Positions 25,785 through 31,424 of a DNA stretch of 64,000 nucleotides are shown piece by piece. The notes below the pieces were generated by a model. The model was not told where the DNA came from and did not search any database. It saw only the letters and a list, made by a program, of their open reading frames with translations. A program made the translations under genes and the position numbers. The stretch comes from Paralvinella palmiformis (Eukaryota; Annelida; Polychaeta; Terebellida; Alvinellidae). The stretch covers positions 146,501-210,500 of the forward strand of contig JAODUP010000320.1 in assembly GCA_025642065.1 (NCBI GenBank), in the 5' to 3' direction. The first letter of the stretch is position 1; the number at the start of each line of letters is the position of its first letter.

Positions 25785-27527
25785 TATGCACACCGACTGT
25801 GGCACCCCACATGAGCAATTAACCAATTAAAATGGTCTGGATACTGTGGGCTCTACCCACAACACTGTGACACTACCATAGCACACTTGTAATCTATATA
25901 GAGATATTGCTATTTAGGAATTTGCCCCCGTTCAATGTTTAGAACAGGCCAAAAAATTTAAATCCACAAATTAATTTTTTAATTCAGAAATATTTCTTCC
26001 ATGACAATCCTAATTGGAATATAAACTACTTGGAGTAGGTATTCCAAGAAGGTACTCGGAGTACCTACTCATGGTAAAAGGTATTAGGCAAAAAAGAGTT
26101 GTAAAAAGGGAACTGGAATTGATAAATTTGAAATTGAATATTGGAACTGATAAATTAGATGTAGAATTAACCAAATGGAATTGAGTGGAATTGACAAAGC
26201 TGAATTGACCCCATGTCTGACAGAGGATCAGTTATTGTGTTAAACTATGATCCGCAAATGAATTTTATTTTAGCCAACCAACTAAGAAACAATAAATAAG
26301 TGGATAATATCCAATTCTTTTAGCTCCAGAAACAAAATGATAAAATTACTTATTGCATTTCTGACAAGAGTTTTTGCAGATGCAATATTATAAATGCTAC
26401 AGTTGGTTTCTAGAATTGTCATATCACTTATTTAATGCTGCTTTTCATGGTATTGAATTTTATACGGCTTCCTTTTATTTTAGCCTCATAAAATATCTTA
26501 AAATGGTTGAACCAATTTGTATTCTATATAATCCATGTAGTCATTGTCATGTGTCATATTCTTGTTTAACCTGCAAAAGTTAATTGGATAAAGAAGAAAC
26601 TAACCATGAAGGTTTGTGAGCATCCTCTTGATCTTATCTGTCAGTTCTCGCTTTTTCAATTTGTCATCCCACCAGAGGAAGTACAAGGTAAGTACAAATA
26701 TTGTAAGTATGAGTAGACTCTCTATGGCTATCCAGTTCTCTCTGGCTCTAAACAGATGTTAAATTCTTAAAATCAAAAATCATGTTTTCACAGTAGAAAC
26801 TGGTGTTAATAGATCGTTAAAATACACAGAAACCCATGAATCCACTTGAAAATAACATCTTTATATTTTTTATATACTGGAGATAATTCAGGCTATTATG
26901 AAATTAAATAAATTATTAAATGATAAGGTACATTATTTTTTAATACAATAAAGTGTTACTGTTAAATCATAAAATATTTTGTTTGGACTAGATCCAAAGC
27001 CAAATAACTAAAAACCAAATTAAAAATTTTATTTAACTAAAGAATTTGCCTGACTAGAGTTTAGAACACAAAAACAAATGCGTATAGATATATTAGACTA
27101 TAATGAAAGCCATAGATTCCACGTAAATAAAGAAAATAAAACAATATTCTAATAATACAGATAATTTCCTGGGGAATTTTTTTATTATCATTATTAATAT
27201 TATTATATATAAATCATATATAAACTGCTATTTCCACTAATCATGCACAGACACAAATGAATAAAATGCACAATCACCCATTATCTTGAATGCAGAATGC
27301 CATGAAGAGAAACAGGGCACAAAGCAATAATACCAAGGCACTGGTCCAGTGAAACAAAGAAAAGACGCAGTTGTGATGAAGGAAGGACATCCACATCAAC
27401 TTTCTCCGTATCCCGTTCCTCCGACTGCATGCTGACGCCCTGAGCTCGTTCTGTAGCTCATTATGCAGGATGAGTAATGCATCGGATGAGTTCAGACCCG
27501 GCTCCTGTTGATGCATCGCTTATCACA
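463..27527 (-). CDS. TMEM94: TMEM94 orthologue, ER P-type ATPase-like membrane protein (21 exons, 3' end off window)
   Basis: Joining 21 exons with GT/AG borders and compatible phases gives one open frame of 1086 residues, against about 1356 in human TMEM94. Order seen: two N-terminal membrane helices (about 57-75 and 86-104), an actuator-like motif [13 protein letters not shown] (170-182), two more helices (about 276-295 and 312-334), a DKKGIL site (410-415), a long cytoplasmic part, and an LGSSANIFN segment (1068-1076) where ATPases carry the TGDGxND hinge. Several stretches match human TMEM94 closely, for example [23 protein letters not shown] and [16 protein letters not shown]. Human TMEM94 is reported to be an ER magnesium-loading P-type ATPase; the same role here is inferred. 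Met 27516 is preceded in frame by two stops. The last membrane helices lie left of base 1. Introns are full of SINEs, MITEs and microsatellites; no exon is broken. Confidence 0.93.
741..925. repeat. Paired CT/GT microsatellites around a SINE fragment
   Basis: Runs of CT at about 749-776 and 873-902 with a GT tract to 925 bracket the SINE A fragment, inside intron 20 close to the exon 20 donor. Confidence 0.8.
784..869 (-). repeat. SINE family A, 3' part only
   Basis: The 3' body of the family A SINE, starting with its (ATG)n end and followed by TTTTATGGCCACTTTTGTGC. The tRNA-like head is missing; a CT microsatellite takes its place. Confidence 0.75.
956..1055 (-). CDS. TMEM94: TMEM94 exon 20
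   Basis: Acceptor TTTCCAG, donor [25 protein letters not shown] and [14 protein letters not shown] are close to the human sequence. CT and CA microsatellites and a SINE tail lie just past the donor at 741-925. Confidence 0.96.
1551..2243 (-). CDS. TMEM94: TMEM94 exon 19, long exon with variable insert
   Basis: A 693-nt exon, much the largest of the gene, acceptor TTGACAG and donor GTTGGT. It opens with [11 protein letters not shown] and [13 protein letters not shown], nearly identical to human. About 190 residues of low-similarity, serine- and acid-rich sequence follow ([22 protein letters not shown]), and the exon ends at WDLSNR before AKLPKG of exon 20. Confidence 0.95.
2244..4399. other. 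TMEM94 intron 18, no recognised element except microsatellites
   Basis: AT-rich intron of about 2.1 kb. Only short simple repeats are seen: CA at 3554-3567 and a compound CT-CA-TA-GA tract at 4110-4185. No coding exon or SINE head was recognised. Confidence 0.6.
4103..4185. repeat. Compound CT-CA-TA-GA microsatellite
   Basis: CT, CA, TA and GA repeats follow directly. The outer CT and GA tracts are complementary around a self-complementary TA core, so the tract can fold on itself. Confidence 0.85.
4400..4574 (-). CDS. TMEM94: TMEM94 exon 18
   Basis: Acceptor CCATAAG, donor [23 protein letters not shown] and MQYQAKQ parallel ALSGQIFMGMVSSQYQAR in human, the region equivalent to the ATPase regulatory hinge that precedes residues choosing forward movement. 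Ends in phase 0. Confidence 0.92.
5098..5130. repeat. TA microsatellite
   Basis: An uninterrupted TA run in intron 17 of TMEM94. Confidence 0.85.
6068..6124. repeat. Source copy of a 57-bp duplicated segment
   Basis: This segment recurs without a visible mismatch at 6702-6758, where it sits between two TA microsatellites. Confidence 0.85.
6446..6616 (-). CDS. TMEM94: TMEM94 exon 17
   Basis: Acceptor ATTTCAG, donor [25 protein letters not shown] and FSYCPL match KKVLDFYQRACLSGYCSAF and AYKPM in human. Ends in phase 2. Confidence 0.94.
6667..6811. repeat. TA microsatellites flanking a 57-bp duplicate
   Basis: TA tracts at about 6667-6702 and 6770-6811 enclose a second copy (6702-6758) of the segment at 6068-6124. 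The spacing suggests insertion or template switching inside a TA array. Confidence 0.85.
7373..7400. repeat. TA microsatellite
   Basis: A TA run in intron 16 of TMEM94. Confidence 0.8.
7488..7620. repeat. (ACTC)n array
   Basis: About 130 bp of four-base repeats with two small interruptions. The same unit forms the tail next to SINE family B elsewhere in the window, so this may be an expanded SINE tail that lost its body. Confidence 0.9.
7740..7842 (-). CDS. TMEM94: TMEM94 exon 16
   Basis: Acceptor TTTCCAG, donor [24 protein letters not shown] matches SHGTADVVLEACTDFWDG, the best-conserved part of the nucleotide-binding-like domain. Ends in phase 2. Confidence 0.95.
8245..8610. mobile_element. 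hAT-like MITE with CAGGGTT ends
   Basis: The left end CAGGGTTCAAAATAATCGC is mirrored by a right end AACCCTG, and internal TTAGCCC/GGGCTAA blocks are also inverted (near 8270 and 8540-8575). GTGTT occurs on both flanks but a clean 8-bp duplication is not evident. It is about 366 bp with no transposase frame. Confidence 0.7.
9455..9560 (-). repeat. SINE family C fragment
   Basis: Resembles the central part of the family C SINE (ACATGGTCAGTCATCCACGA, then a TTGAGCTGAGATATTAAT block), diverged and without its tRNA head. Confidence 0.55.
9794..9852. repeat. 30-bp tandem duplication
   Basis: Two adjacent identical copies of a unit ending TATTACTAGCTAT, followed by a partial third (CAAGCTATATTACT). 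Confidence 0.85.
9899..9928. repeat. TA microsatellite
   Basis: A simple TA run within intron 15 of TMEM94. Confidence 0.8.
10380..10488 (-). CDS. TMEM94: TMEM94 exon 15
   Basis: Acceptor ATTTCAG, donor [19 protein letters not shown] corresponds to PPLSHMISLFIKD in the human protein. The TA microsatellite at 10626-10660 lies in the intron just upstream. Ends in phase 1. Confidence 0.9.
10626..10682. repeat. TA and CATA microsatellite
   Basis: A TA run passing into CATA repeats, 140 bp upstream of the exon 15 acceptor on the coding strand. Confidence 0.8.
11058..11100. repeat. TA microsatellite
   Basis: A TA run immediately left of the hAT-like MITE at 11115. Confidence 0.85.
11115..11572. 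mobile_element. hAT-like MITE, TTTTCCAGG family, copy 1
   Basis: GGTTCC at the left and GGGAACCCTG at the right are inverted, with repeated TTTTCCAGGACA and CCAGG blocks near both ends and AAGATTTAAAG inside. The left terminus is decayed. A close relative lies at 15384-15773. Confidence 0.75.
11632..11725 (-). CDS. TMEM94: TMEM94 exon 14
   Basis: Acceptor TTTCCAG, donor [23 protein letters not shown] matches GLCELARLIGFTPGAKELF of the human cytoplasmic region. Confidence 0.93.
12649..13150. mobile_element. Inverted-repeat element with AAAAAATGGCACCTGGA arms
   Basis: The left arm (12649-12690) repeats AAAAATGGCACCTGG three times; the right arm (13117-13150) is its reverse complement, carried twice. 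The 420 bp between them encodes nothing recognisable. A short triplicated unit ATTAGGGAAGCTACA lies at 12909-12963. Confidence 0.65.
13564..13625. repeat. CA-CATA-TA compound microsatellite
   Basis: CA repeats pass into CATA and then TA repeats, close upstream of the 13722 exon start on the coding strand. Confidence 0.85.
13684..13722 (-). CDS. TMEM94: TMEM94 exon 13, 39-nt micro-exon
   Basis: A 39-nt exon with acceptor TTTCAG and donor GTATTC, encoding [12 protein letters not shown] and part of the next Arg. The boundaries give exactly the phases required by exons 12 and 14. Sequence similarity is too short to judge, and skipping it would also keep frame (39 nt), so it could be alternative. 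Confidence 0.6.
14150..14447 (-). mobile_element. Possible pogo-like transposon end (unpaired)
   Basis: Read on the minus strand, the sequence from 14447 starts TACAGCCAACTCTCGGTTAA, the style of a pogo/Tigger terminus with a TA target. No matching opposite end was found. An open frame of 71 codons (14191-14406) is not similar to TMEM94 and cannot be assigned. Confidence 0.4.
14785..14906 (-). CDS. TMEM94: TMEM94 exon 12
   Basis: Acceptor ATCCAG, donor [16 protein letters not shown] and the FADHL block are close to the human GLNVLLNLCN and FSDHL. Ends in phase 2. Confidence 0.94.
15185..15250 (-). CDS. TMEM94: TMEM94 exon 11
   Basis: Acceptor TTTTGTAG, donor GTAAGA; 22 codons. [17 protein letters not shown] parallels the FDDSNWQLHLTSLKPL stretch of human TMEM94. 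Confidence 0.92.
15354..15384. repeat. GT microsatellite interrupted by a MITE
   Basis: A GT run that ends exactly at the left border of the MITE at 15384; GT repeats resume at 15787, right of it. Confidence 0.85.
15384..15774. mobile_element. hAT-like MITE, TTTTCCAGG family, copy 2
   Basis: The termini GGTTCCCACA and TGTGCGAGAACCC are inverted, and TTTTCCAGG blocks occur near both ends as in the copy at 11115. It sits inside a GT microsatellite, which is split to either side. Confidence 0.78.
15842..15894 (-). CDS. TMEM94: TMEM94 exon 10
   Basis: A short exon of 53 nt, acceptor CCACAG and donor GTAAAG, encoding a linker. It is supported by phase continuity on both sides rather than by strong similarity. 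Confidence 0.75.
16195..16408 (-). CDS. TMEM94: TMEM94 exon 9, DKKGIL site
   Basis: Acceptor TTTTCAG, donor GTACAG. It opens with [16 protein letters not shown] (Asp410), aligned to [14 protein letters not shown] in human. Canonical P-type ATPases have DKTGT here. An acidic, serine-rich linker follows ([10 protein letters not shown]). Ends in phase 1. Confidence 0.95.
16740..17008 (-). mobile_element. LINE 3' end, 5'-truncated
   Basis: On the minus strand a frame reads [13 protein letters not shown] and [13 protein letters not shown], the usual C-terminal end of a CR1/L2/Jockey-type reverse transcriptase. A 3' UTR and an (ATT)n tail at 16745-16760 follow. The same layout is seen at 33366-33997. 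Confidence 0.75.
17011..17171 (-). repeat. SINE family A
   Basis: The head on the minus strand has an A-box-like TTGTCTAACTGGTAGC and a B-box-like GGTTCAAATCTC; the body ends GGCCATGAAACAT. It lies directly beside a truncated LINE tail. Confidence 0.85.
17325..17665 (+). repeat. SINE family C, headless
   Basis: Matches the body of the family C SINE (TGGCTGACCATGTTAAGTG, GAGTATTTTGGTTCCATCTT), lacking the tRNA-derived start. Confidence 0.7.
18660..19015. mobile_element. MITE with CCATTAAGCCGAG inverted ends
   Basis: The left end (from 18660) TACACCGTAGGTTCCGGCC and the right end read inversely, TACCATAGGTCCCAGCC, share a further CATTAAGCCGAG. Terminal TA could be the target site, which would suit a Tc1/mariner-type element. 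The interior has no transposase. Confidence 0.72.
19077..19247 (-). CDS. TMEM94: TMEM94 exon 8
   Basis: Acceptor TTTCAG, donor GTGAGT; 57 codons, phase 0. It ends in [10 protein letters not shown], matching SLLHSLGSVT in human. This is the stretch leading from the fourth helix into the degenerate phosphorylation site. Confidence 0.93.
19301..19360 (-). repeat. SINE family A, 3' part
   Basis: (GAT)n followed by GGTGTTTTATGGCCACTTTT and the CATGGTAGGCTAAATGGGCC block; no head. Confidence 0.75.
19834..19917. repeat. CA microsatellite
   Basis: A long CA tract with ATG, CG and AA interruptions, just downstream of the exon 7 donor on the coding strand. Confidence 0.9.
19935..20042 (-). CDS. TMEM94: TMEM94 exon 7, fourth membrane helix
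   Basis: Acceptor TTTCAG, donor GTAAAT; 36 codons, phase 0. [13 protein letters not shown] is the counterpart of VLPILPLLFPVLW in human TMEM94, in the place of the TM4 ion-site helix of P-type ATPases. A CA microsatellite abuts the donor side. Confidence 0.93.
20100..20418 (-). mobile_element. CAGACATGG hAT-like family, copy A, with transposase fragment
   Basis: The right end CATGTCTG and the internal AATTCCAATTCC subrepeats place it in the CAGACATGG family; the left terminus is decayed. Unlike other copies, its interior (about 20155-20300, minus strand) encodes [20 protein letters not shown] and a following CRQQLQQ. This is typical of hAT transposases, in which an LDPRFKL-like stretch occurs. 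It links the family to a hAT-type autonomous element. Confidence 0.7.
20419..20520 (-). repeat. SINE family B, 3' part with GAGT tail
   Basis: GATCATACCTGGGCAT matches the 3' body of family B. A short (GAGT)n run at 20491-20504 follows. Confidence 0.55.
20995..21081 (-). CDS. TMEM94: TMEM94 exon 6
   Basis: Acceptor TTTCAG, donor GTTAGT; exactly 29 codons in phase 0. It contains [12 protein letters not shown], matching LITNALRFIF of the human third-helix region. Confidence 0.9.
21701..21757. repeat. CA microsatellite
   Basis: A near-perfect CA tract with one break, 30 bp from the exon 5 donor. Confidence 0.9.
21786..21891 (-). CDS. TMEM94: TMEM94 exon 5
   Basis: Acceptor CCACAG, donor GTTAGT. 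It encodes [14 protein letters not shown] (human TALDNERFTVQSV) and the start of the third membrane helix. A long CA repeat lies just past the donor at 21701-21757. Confidence 0.92.
22252..22410 (-). repeat. SINE family B
   Basis: The minus-strand head resembles a tRNA: a GCAGTGGTTACCG box and a TGGGTTCGAATTTC box. The body is ACATCCCACA-like. It sits between two TMEM94 exons. Confidence 0.7.
22411..22725 (+). repeat. Possible SINE with (ATT)n tail
   Basis: A GC-richer stretch starts at a tRNA-like segment (GCAGTTAGTTAGAAGTTAGG, ATCGAGGTTC) and ends GGCACTATAAAAACATGCAT followed by ATTATT and TA repeats, the shape of a SINE with a simple-repeat tail. Only one copy is in this window. Confidence 0.5.
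22799..22962 (-). CDS. TMEM94: TMEM94 exon 4
   Basis: Acceptor GGCAG, donor GTCTGA. It encodes a proline-rich linker ending in TPFVRNLR, corresponding to the LETPVIDNIRW region in human TMEM94. It ends in phase 2. Confidence 0.85.
23187..23530. mobile_element. CAGACATGG hAT-like family, copy B
   Basis: GAATTGGAATTGATAAATTT subrepeats at both ends and the shared core (TTCTTCCATGACAAT, GGAATATAAACTAC, GTACTCGGAGTA). The right end GACCCCATGTCAG is mutated in its last bases and the left end is truncated. Confidence 0.78.
23536..23718 (-). repeat. SINE family B, diverged
   Basis: GTGAGTGAGT tail, then CTGGGACATA, ATATCCCACAAACATATAGG and a decayed tRNA-like head. It abuts the hAT-like copy B. 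Confidence 0.55.
24230..24422. repeat. (CAGA)n array
   Basis: About 190 bp of CAGA with scattered CGGA or TGAGA variants. Open frames here on both strands are repeat translations only. Confidence 0.95.
24509..24702 (-). CDS. TMEM94: TMEM94 exon 3, actuator-like motif
   Basis: The acceptor is preceded by a strong pyrimidine tract and the donor is GTTGGT. The exon encodes residues 128-191 with [11 protein letters not shown] and [13 protein letters not shown], the family counterpart of the P-type ATPase actuator loop. A longer open frame runs upstream of the acceptor but does not resemble the family. Confidence 0.92.
25344..26219. mobile_element. CAGACATGG hAT-like family, copy C, carrying a nested insertion
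   Basis: Ends CAGATATGGGGTC and GACCCCATGTCTG, with a perfect 8-bp target duplication ACAGAGGA at 25336-25343 and 26220-26227. The core is split at about 25480 by a 480-bp insertion containing SINE C, itself flanked by the 17-bp duplication AATCCACAAATTAATTT. Confidence 0.9.
25482..25961 (-). mobile_element. Nested insertion: SINE family C plus extra sequence in copy C
   Basis: A family C SINE head at 25735 on the minus strand (GTGGCCTAGCGGTTAAGCA as A box, ACAGGTTCGATCACAG as B box) with body to about 25500, joined to a TA microsatellite (25747-25780) and 180 bp of unassigned sequence. AATCCACAAATTAATTT directly flanks the whole block. Confidence 0.8.
26605..26747 (-). CDS. TMEM94: TMEM94 exon 2
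   Basis: Acceptor CTGTTTAG, donor GTTAGT. It encodes the second membrane helix (about residues 86-104), followed by a basic stretch [11 protein letters not shown] equivalent to the QDRLKRRE region of the human protein. It ends in phase 1. Confidence 0.88.
27278..27527 (-). CDS. TMEM94: TMEM94 exon 1 (first coding exon)
   Basis: Coding starts at the ATG at 27516-27514; TGA and TAA stand in frame just upstream. A T-rich tract ending CAAACAG gives an acceptor at 27528, so a non-coding 5' exon must lie further right. Residues 1-79 hold the motif MSFLHHNC and the first membrane helix. The donor GTGATT is weak but gives phase 2, which fits exon 2. Confidence 0.85.
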
Positions 27528-28109
27528 CTGTTTGACAAAAAAATGAAACATGCACAAATTAATAACTGAAAGCTCGCAGTTATTAAAAAAATAATTCAAA
27601 TGACTTCTCGTCATACAGATTCCCGCTATAGAAATTGTATGACACTGCTTCATCAATACAGTCAACCAAATTAATAATTTTGATTTATGATATTTATTTC
27701 CCATTTACAAATTTACAACCATAGCATATAAATATATAAGTTGATTAAATATAATAAAGGAAACGGGGGGGGCAGGTTTTAATATTATGTAAGAGAGTGA
27801 CAGAGGAATAGCATGTTATAAGCTCACCCAGAATAAAATAAAAACCCACCACGGCGAGAGGAAATATAATAATACATAAAGGGACGAGGGAAATGACTTC
27901 TATAGTTATAGAAATGTATGGCAATCATCACAGTGTGGATTACGGTAATTGACTGAAGTGGCATAACTGGTGAGAGATATAGTTTTTATTGATCTTTTCA
28001 AAGAACTATGTGAAGTATATAGATTTAACTGAATATGAGATTTCTTCCATATCTTGGGGAAGTTAAAGAGTGGGAGCTTGTCACCAATTTTTTGGCATTT
28101 AATACCCAA

Positions 28110-29250
28110 TTACCAAAAAAAAATGAATGACTGGTTTACTTACCAACAAAAGCAACCAGATACAAGTGAATCTTTTAAACTAGATTCCTATTACTACTAC
28201 TACTACTACTACTAATAAGAATGAACGTTTAAATACATATTGACCTGGAGTCATTCAAAGGCAAGTAAACGTAAACAGATAAATTTCAAGAATGAATTAA
28301 ACTTTTCAAAAGATGATACATTCCCATGGGTTAATCTCATCTAGCAACCTAATGCAGAGGGGGGAGGGCTGCAACAGTGAAAGCAAAATTACCACATGAA
28401 TTAAGCTAAGACTCAGATCTGAAGCACCTGTCATCGACATTGTTTGTATAATTGAGAGAATAATCAAAACATAAACAATACAGAATACACTTATTATTTA
28501 TTTGGCACTGGAAAACAATGGATGGGTGTATTTTTAATTGCTGATTTTGTACAAAATTTTGGGAAATATCTTTGTGATGTGGCTAGTTGAAAGTCAGCTG
28601 TAATTTATCTAAAGCTATTGGTATCTTAATTCATCTCTGTTATATATTCCTGTACGACTAATATAGATCAATAAATGTCTGGATAATGGAGTACTTTAAG
28701 ACCATTTCCATCACTGTTGTTCACATTCCTATAACTATAAGAGAACAACTCTCGCAGCAGCATCATGAACACTGAATATTTGTTTATTGCGTCACTGATT
28801 TGATTCAAGCTGAGTTGCTAATCCGTTTGCACTGGTCACGCCTGGAACATATAGCCGAAGACAGACTGCCTGGAAAAGCACATCTCATAAACATATGTAT
28901 AAACAGGATTTGAACCCACAGCCTAGAGGTTTGCGGTGCAGTATTTTAATCACTGTGCCATCAGAATGTCCTCGTGCTATCGGCAACTTCTGGCTCGTAT
29001 GGATATGTATAAAATTATTATAATAGGAATGTAAATTGAATACAATTTTTGTACAAATAAAGAAGTTTATATATTATGGATCATGTGAATATCTAACAGA
29101 TGTTACTGACTGCTAAACATTTAGGTGCATTTCAGGGTGAACCAATTCAATGGGCATACGGATTCACTGTTAAACGAGATCTCTTCTTATGGCGTTATAG
29201 GTAACATCAAAGCTGAACCTGCTATAAGTACATATTTAGTCAACCCTACG
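28110..29250. other. Intergenic stretch, mostly unassigned
   Basis: AT-rich, with (TAC)n at 28194-28213 and one SINE B copy. I see no exon. A 5' exon of TMEM94 should lie somewhere right of 27.5 kb but cannot be fixed here. Confidence 0.4.
28808..28972 (-). repeat. SINE family B, near full length
   Basis: The minus-strand head has ATGGCACAGTGATTAAAAT as A box and GTGGGTTCAAATCCTG as B box; the body contains GCCGAAGACAGACTGCCTGG and ends in TTGCACTGGTCACGCC. This is the clearest family B copy in the window. Confidence 0.85.
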
Positions 29251-29308
29251 ACTGGAAAATAATTGGTCACAAAAGCAGATCAGAAAACTCCAACTATTCA
29301 TCGGAGTC

Positions 29309-29432
29309 CACCAACCAGGGTTGGCTTTCTCCCCAGTTTCTCCCCATGGCAGGGGGAGAAATACTTTTCTGCCAGCGAGAAATGGCAGAAGCTGTGGAGA
29401 AATGGCAGAAACTGGGGAGAAACTTCCAGGTG
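29309..29432. repeat. Inverted repeat with CTCCCCAGTTTCTCC arms
   Basis: TTTCTCCCCAGTTTCTCC at 29328-29345 is mirrored by AGAAACTGGGGAGAAA at about 29406-29421, with GAGAAATGGCAGAA repeated between them. CAGGGTTGG at the left resembles a hAT end. Probably a decayed MITE. Confidence 0.5.
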
Positions 29433-29917
29433 TGTTTATTTTAAGGTGCAAAGCATAACCATGTGTAAGCCACGGTATCACCAAGTACATTTGTACAGGG
29501 ATACAATTAAATTATTAATGTTTTCATCTGTTTAATAATGTTTAAGAAAAACAACGAAGTGCTTCCAGACATAATCTCACTGTCTACTTCCCTTGAATAT
29601 GTTGACTATTATGTGGTAAAGTGCAGAACAAAACTACAAACCTGTAAGATAAAGCAATTTGTCCTGCCACGATATTCAACATTTACAAAGTATAAATTTG
29701 TATGTCGTATGTGCACCTCAAGAGACTATATGTAAATGATGACATTATCAATAGCCATGGAATTTATATTACTGATGATCAGCCAACATATCTGCTCAAG
29801 AATAACTAACTAATCTGCTGAGATTGATAACCCCCATCAGTGTCACATTAATCTAGTCAATATGAAGTCTATCTACCATATTATAATTAGGCAGTGCAGA
29901 TACTTCCCTATGCTATG

Positions 29918-29991
29918 GTGTAATAACAATCATACAACACTCACCCACTGCTGTATATTTAATATGCAGTATTGGGTGAGTGTTATTACAC
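29918..29991. repeat. Long near-perfect hairpin
   Basis: GTGTAATAAC and ACACTCACCCA are mirrored by TGGGTGAGTGTTATTACAC. The inner TGCTGTATATTTAATATGCA is also close to self-complementary. No known element was recognised. Confidence 0.8.
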
Positions 29992-30370
29992 AGCAGCATC
30001 TCTTCACAGTGATAGATACATGTATTTATTACTACAGACTACTAGATGTTGTCAGTAGTATTCAAGCATGACCCTCCTCATAGTTGATTGGGTATTTGAT
30101 AGTGTTATGTTGCCTTGCATAACAGAGAAGTCATTATAAAATCAACTTTATTTAGCATTATAATGTATACCACTGCACAGATACCAGAAATAAATAATCT
30201 CAATCTTTTATCTCACAATCTTAAACGTGATGAATTATTGACATACACTTTAAATAAGTATGTGGCATGTGGACAAGATTTATAATTAAATAACTTATGC
30301 TTATGTATATTGGTTTCAAACTGTTAAAGTCTGTTAAAGTATTTTGATGACAATTTTCCCCAAATTTAGT

Positions 30371-30508
30371 TTGGGCTGAGCGACCTCCAAAGGTAATGAG
30401 GCAAAGTGAAAGATGAAACATCCTTCTGATATAGCCCGGCAGGGATTTGAACCCAGGTGCTACAGATCTGTGCCCAACTGCGATACCAGTTGGGGCATGG
30501 AGGCATGC
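30371..30508 (-). repeat. SINE family A
   Basis: The head has CCCCAACTGGTATCGC and GGGTTCAAATCCCTG; the body is cut after the CGACCTCCAAAGGTAATG block. Confidence 0.82.
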
Positions 30509-30631
30509 ATGACAACTTATATGCTTTTCTTGCTGAAACCATTGTCCCAGATCTAGCACAATTTGTCTCTCCCACATTTTCCTTACTAAATGCCTGATCT
30601 ATATTAGGCATTTAGCATTTTACCTAAATAC

Positions 30632-30974
30632 CAGACATGGACTCAATTCCATTTGGTCAATTCCAATTTCACTCAATTCCATTTGGTCAATTCCAATTTA
30701 TCAAGTCCAATTGTATCAATTCCAATTCCATCTTTTACAGACTCTTTTTTTAACCTACTACTTTTTACCACGAGTAGATACTCTGAGTACTTACTTGGAA
30801 TACCTACTCTAAATTGTTTATATTCCAAGTAGGATTGTCATGGAAGAGATATTCCTGAATTAAAAAATTAAATGGTAAGTAAGTTTGTGGGTTTAATTTT
30901 TTTGAAGCAAACTTCAATTCCATTTTTTTTAAATAATCAATTCCAATTCTGGAATTGAATTGACCACATGTCTG
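30632..30974. mobile_element. CAGACATGG hAT-like family, copy D (complete)
   Basis: 343 bp, ends CAGACATGGACTC and GACCACATGTCTG, with a perfect 8-bp target duplication CTAAATAC at 30624-30631 and 30975-30982. AATTCCAATT subrepeats occur near both ends and the core is shared with copies B, C and E in inverted orientation. There is no transposase frame. Confidence 0.93.
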
Positions 30975-31145
30975 CTAAATACAATAAGATCAGAATTTGT
31001 GGTCACCTTCAAGATTGATTCCTTTTCAGTTAGTGTCTGATGTACTGATAAATGAAACATATACTGCACTAATAGCCTAAGTCTGTTTATAACTTTATTG
31101 CAGCTTATTTAATAATTTATAATGGTTCCCATATATTAATTAGTG

Positions 31146-31146
<1 letters not shown>

Positions 31147-31220
<74 letters not shown>
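31147..31220. repeat. CT-TA-GA palindromic microsatellite
   Basis: TC repeats, TA repeats and GA repeats follow in order, making one long self-complementary tract. Confidence 0.92.
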
Positions 31221-31223
<3 letters not shown>

Positions 31224-31256
31224 ACTAGTTACAGGGTGCACTCTTACAATTAAGCT

Positions 31257-31424
31257 ATGATGATGATGATTGATGTGTTTTACAGCCACTTTTGTGCACA
31301 TGGTAGGCTAAATGGTCTGAGCTACGTCCAAGTCAAAGATGAAACACCCTTCAGATATGCCCATGCCAAGGTTCGAACATGGTGGTAGTGATCCAACATG
31401 CTACGTTAGACCACGGAGGTGCCG
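31257..31424 (-). repeat. SINE family A
   Basis: (ATG)n end, TTTTACAGCCACTTTTGTGC body, and a head with CCGTGGTCTAACGTAGC and a diverged B box GTTCGAACCTTGG. Confidence 0.85.

Noticed and set aside
28808..28972. Functional tRNA gene
   Set aside because: A- and B-box-like sequences are present, but the unit lacks a proper cloverleaf and recurs as a SINE with a common body.
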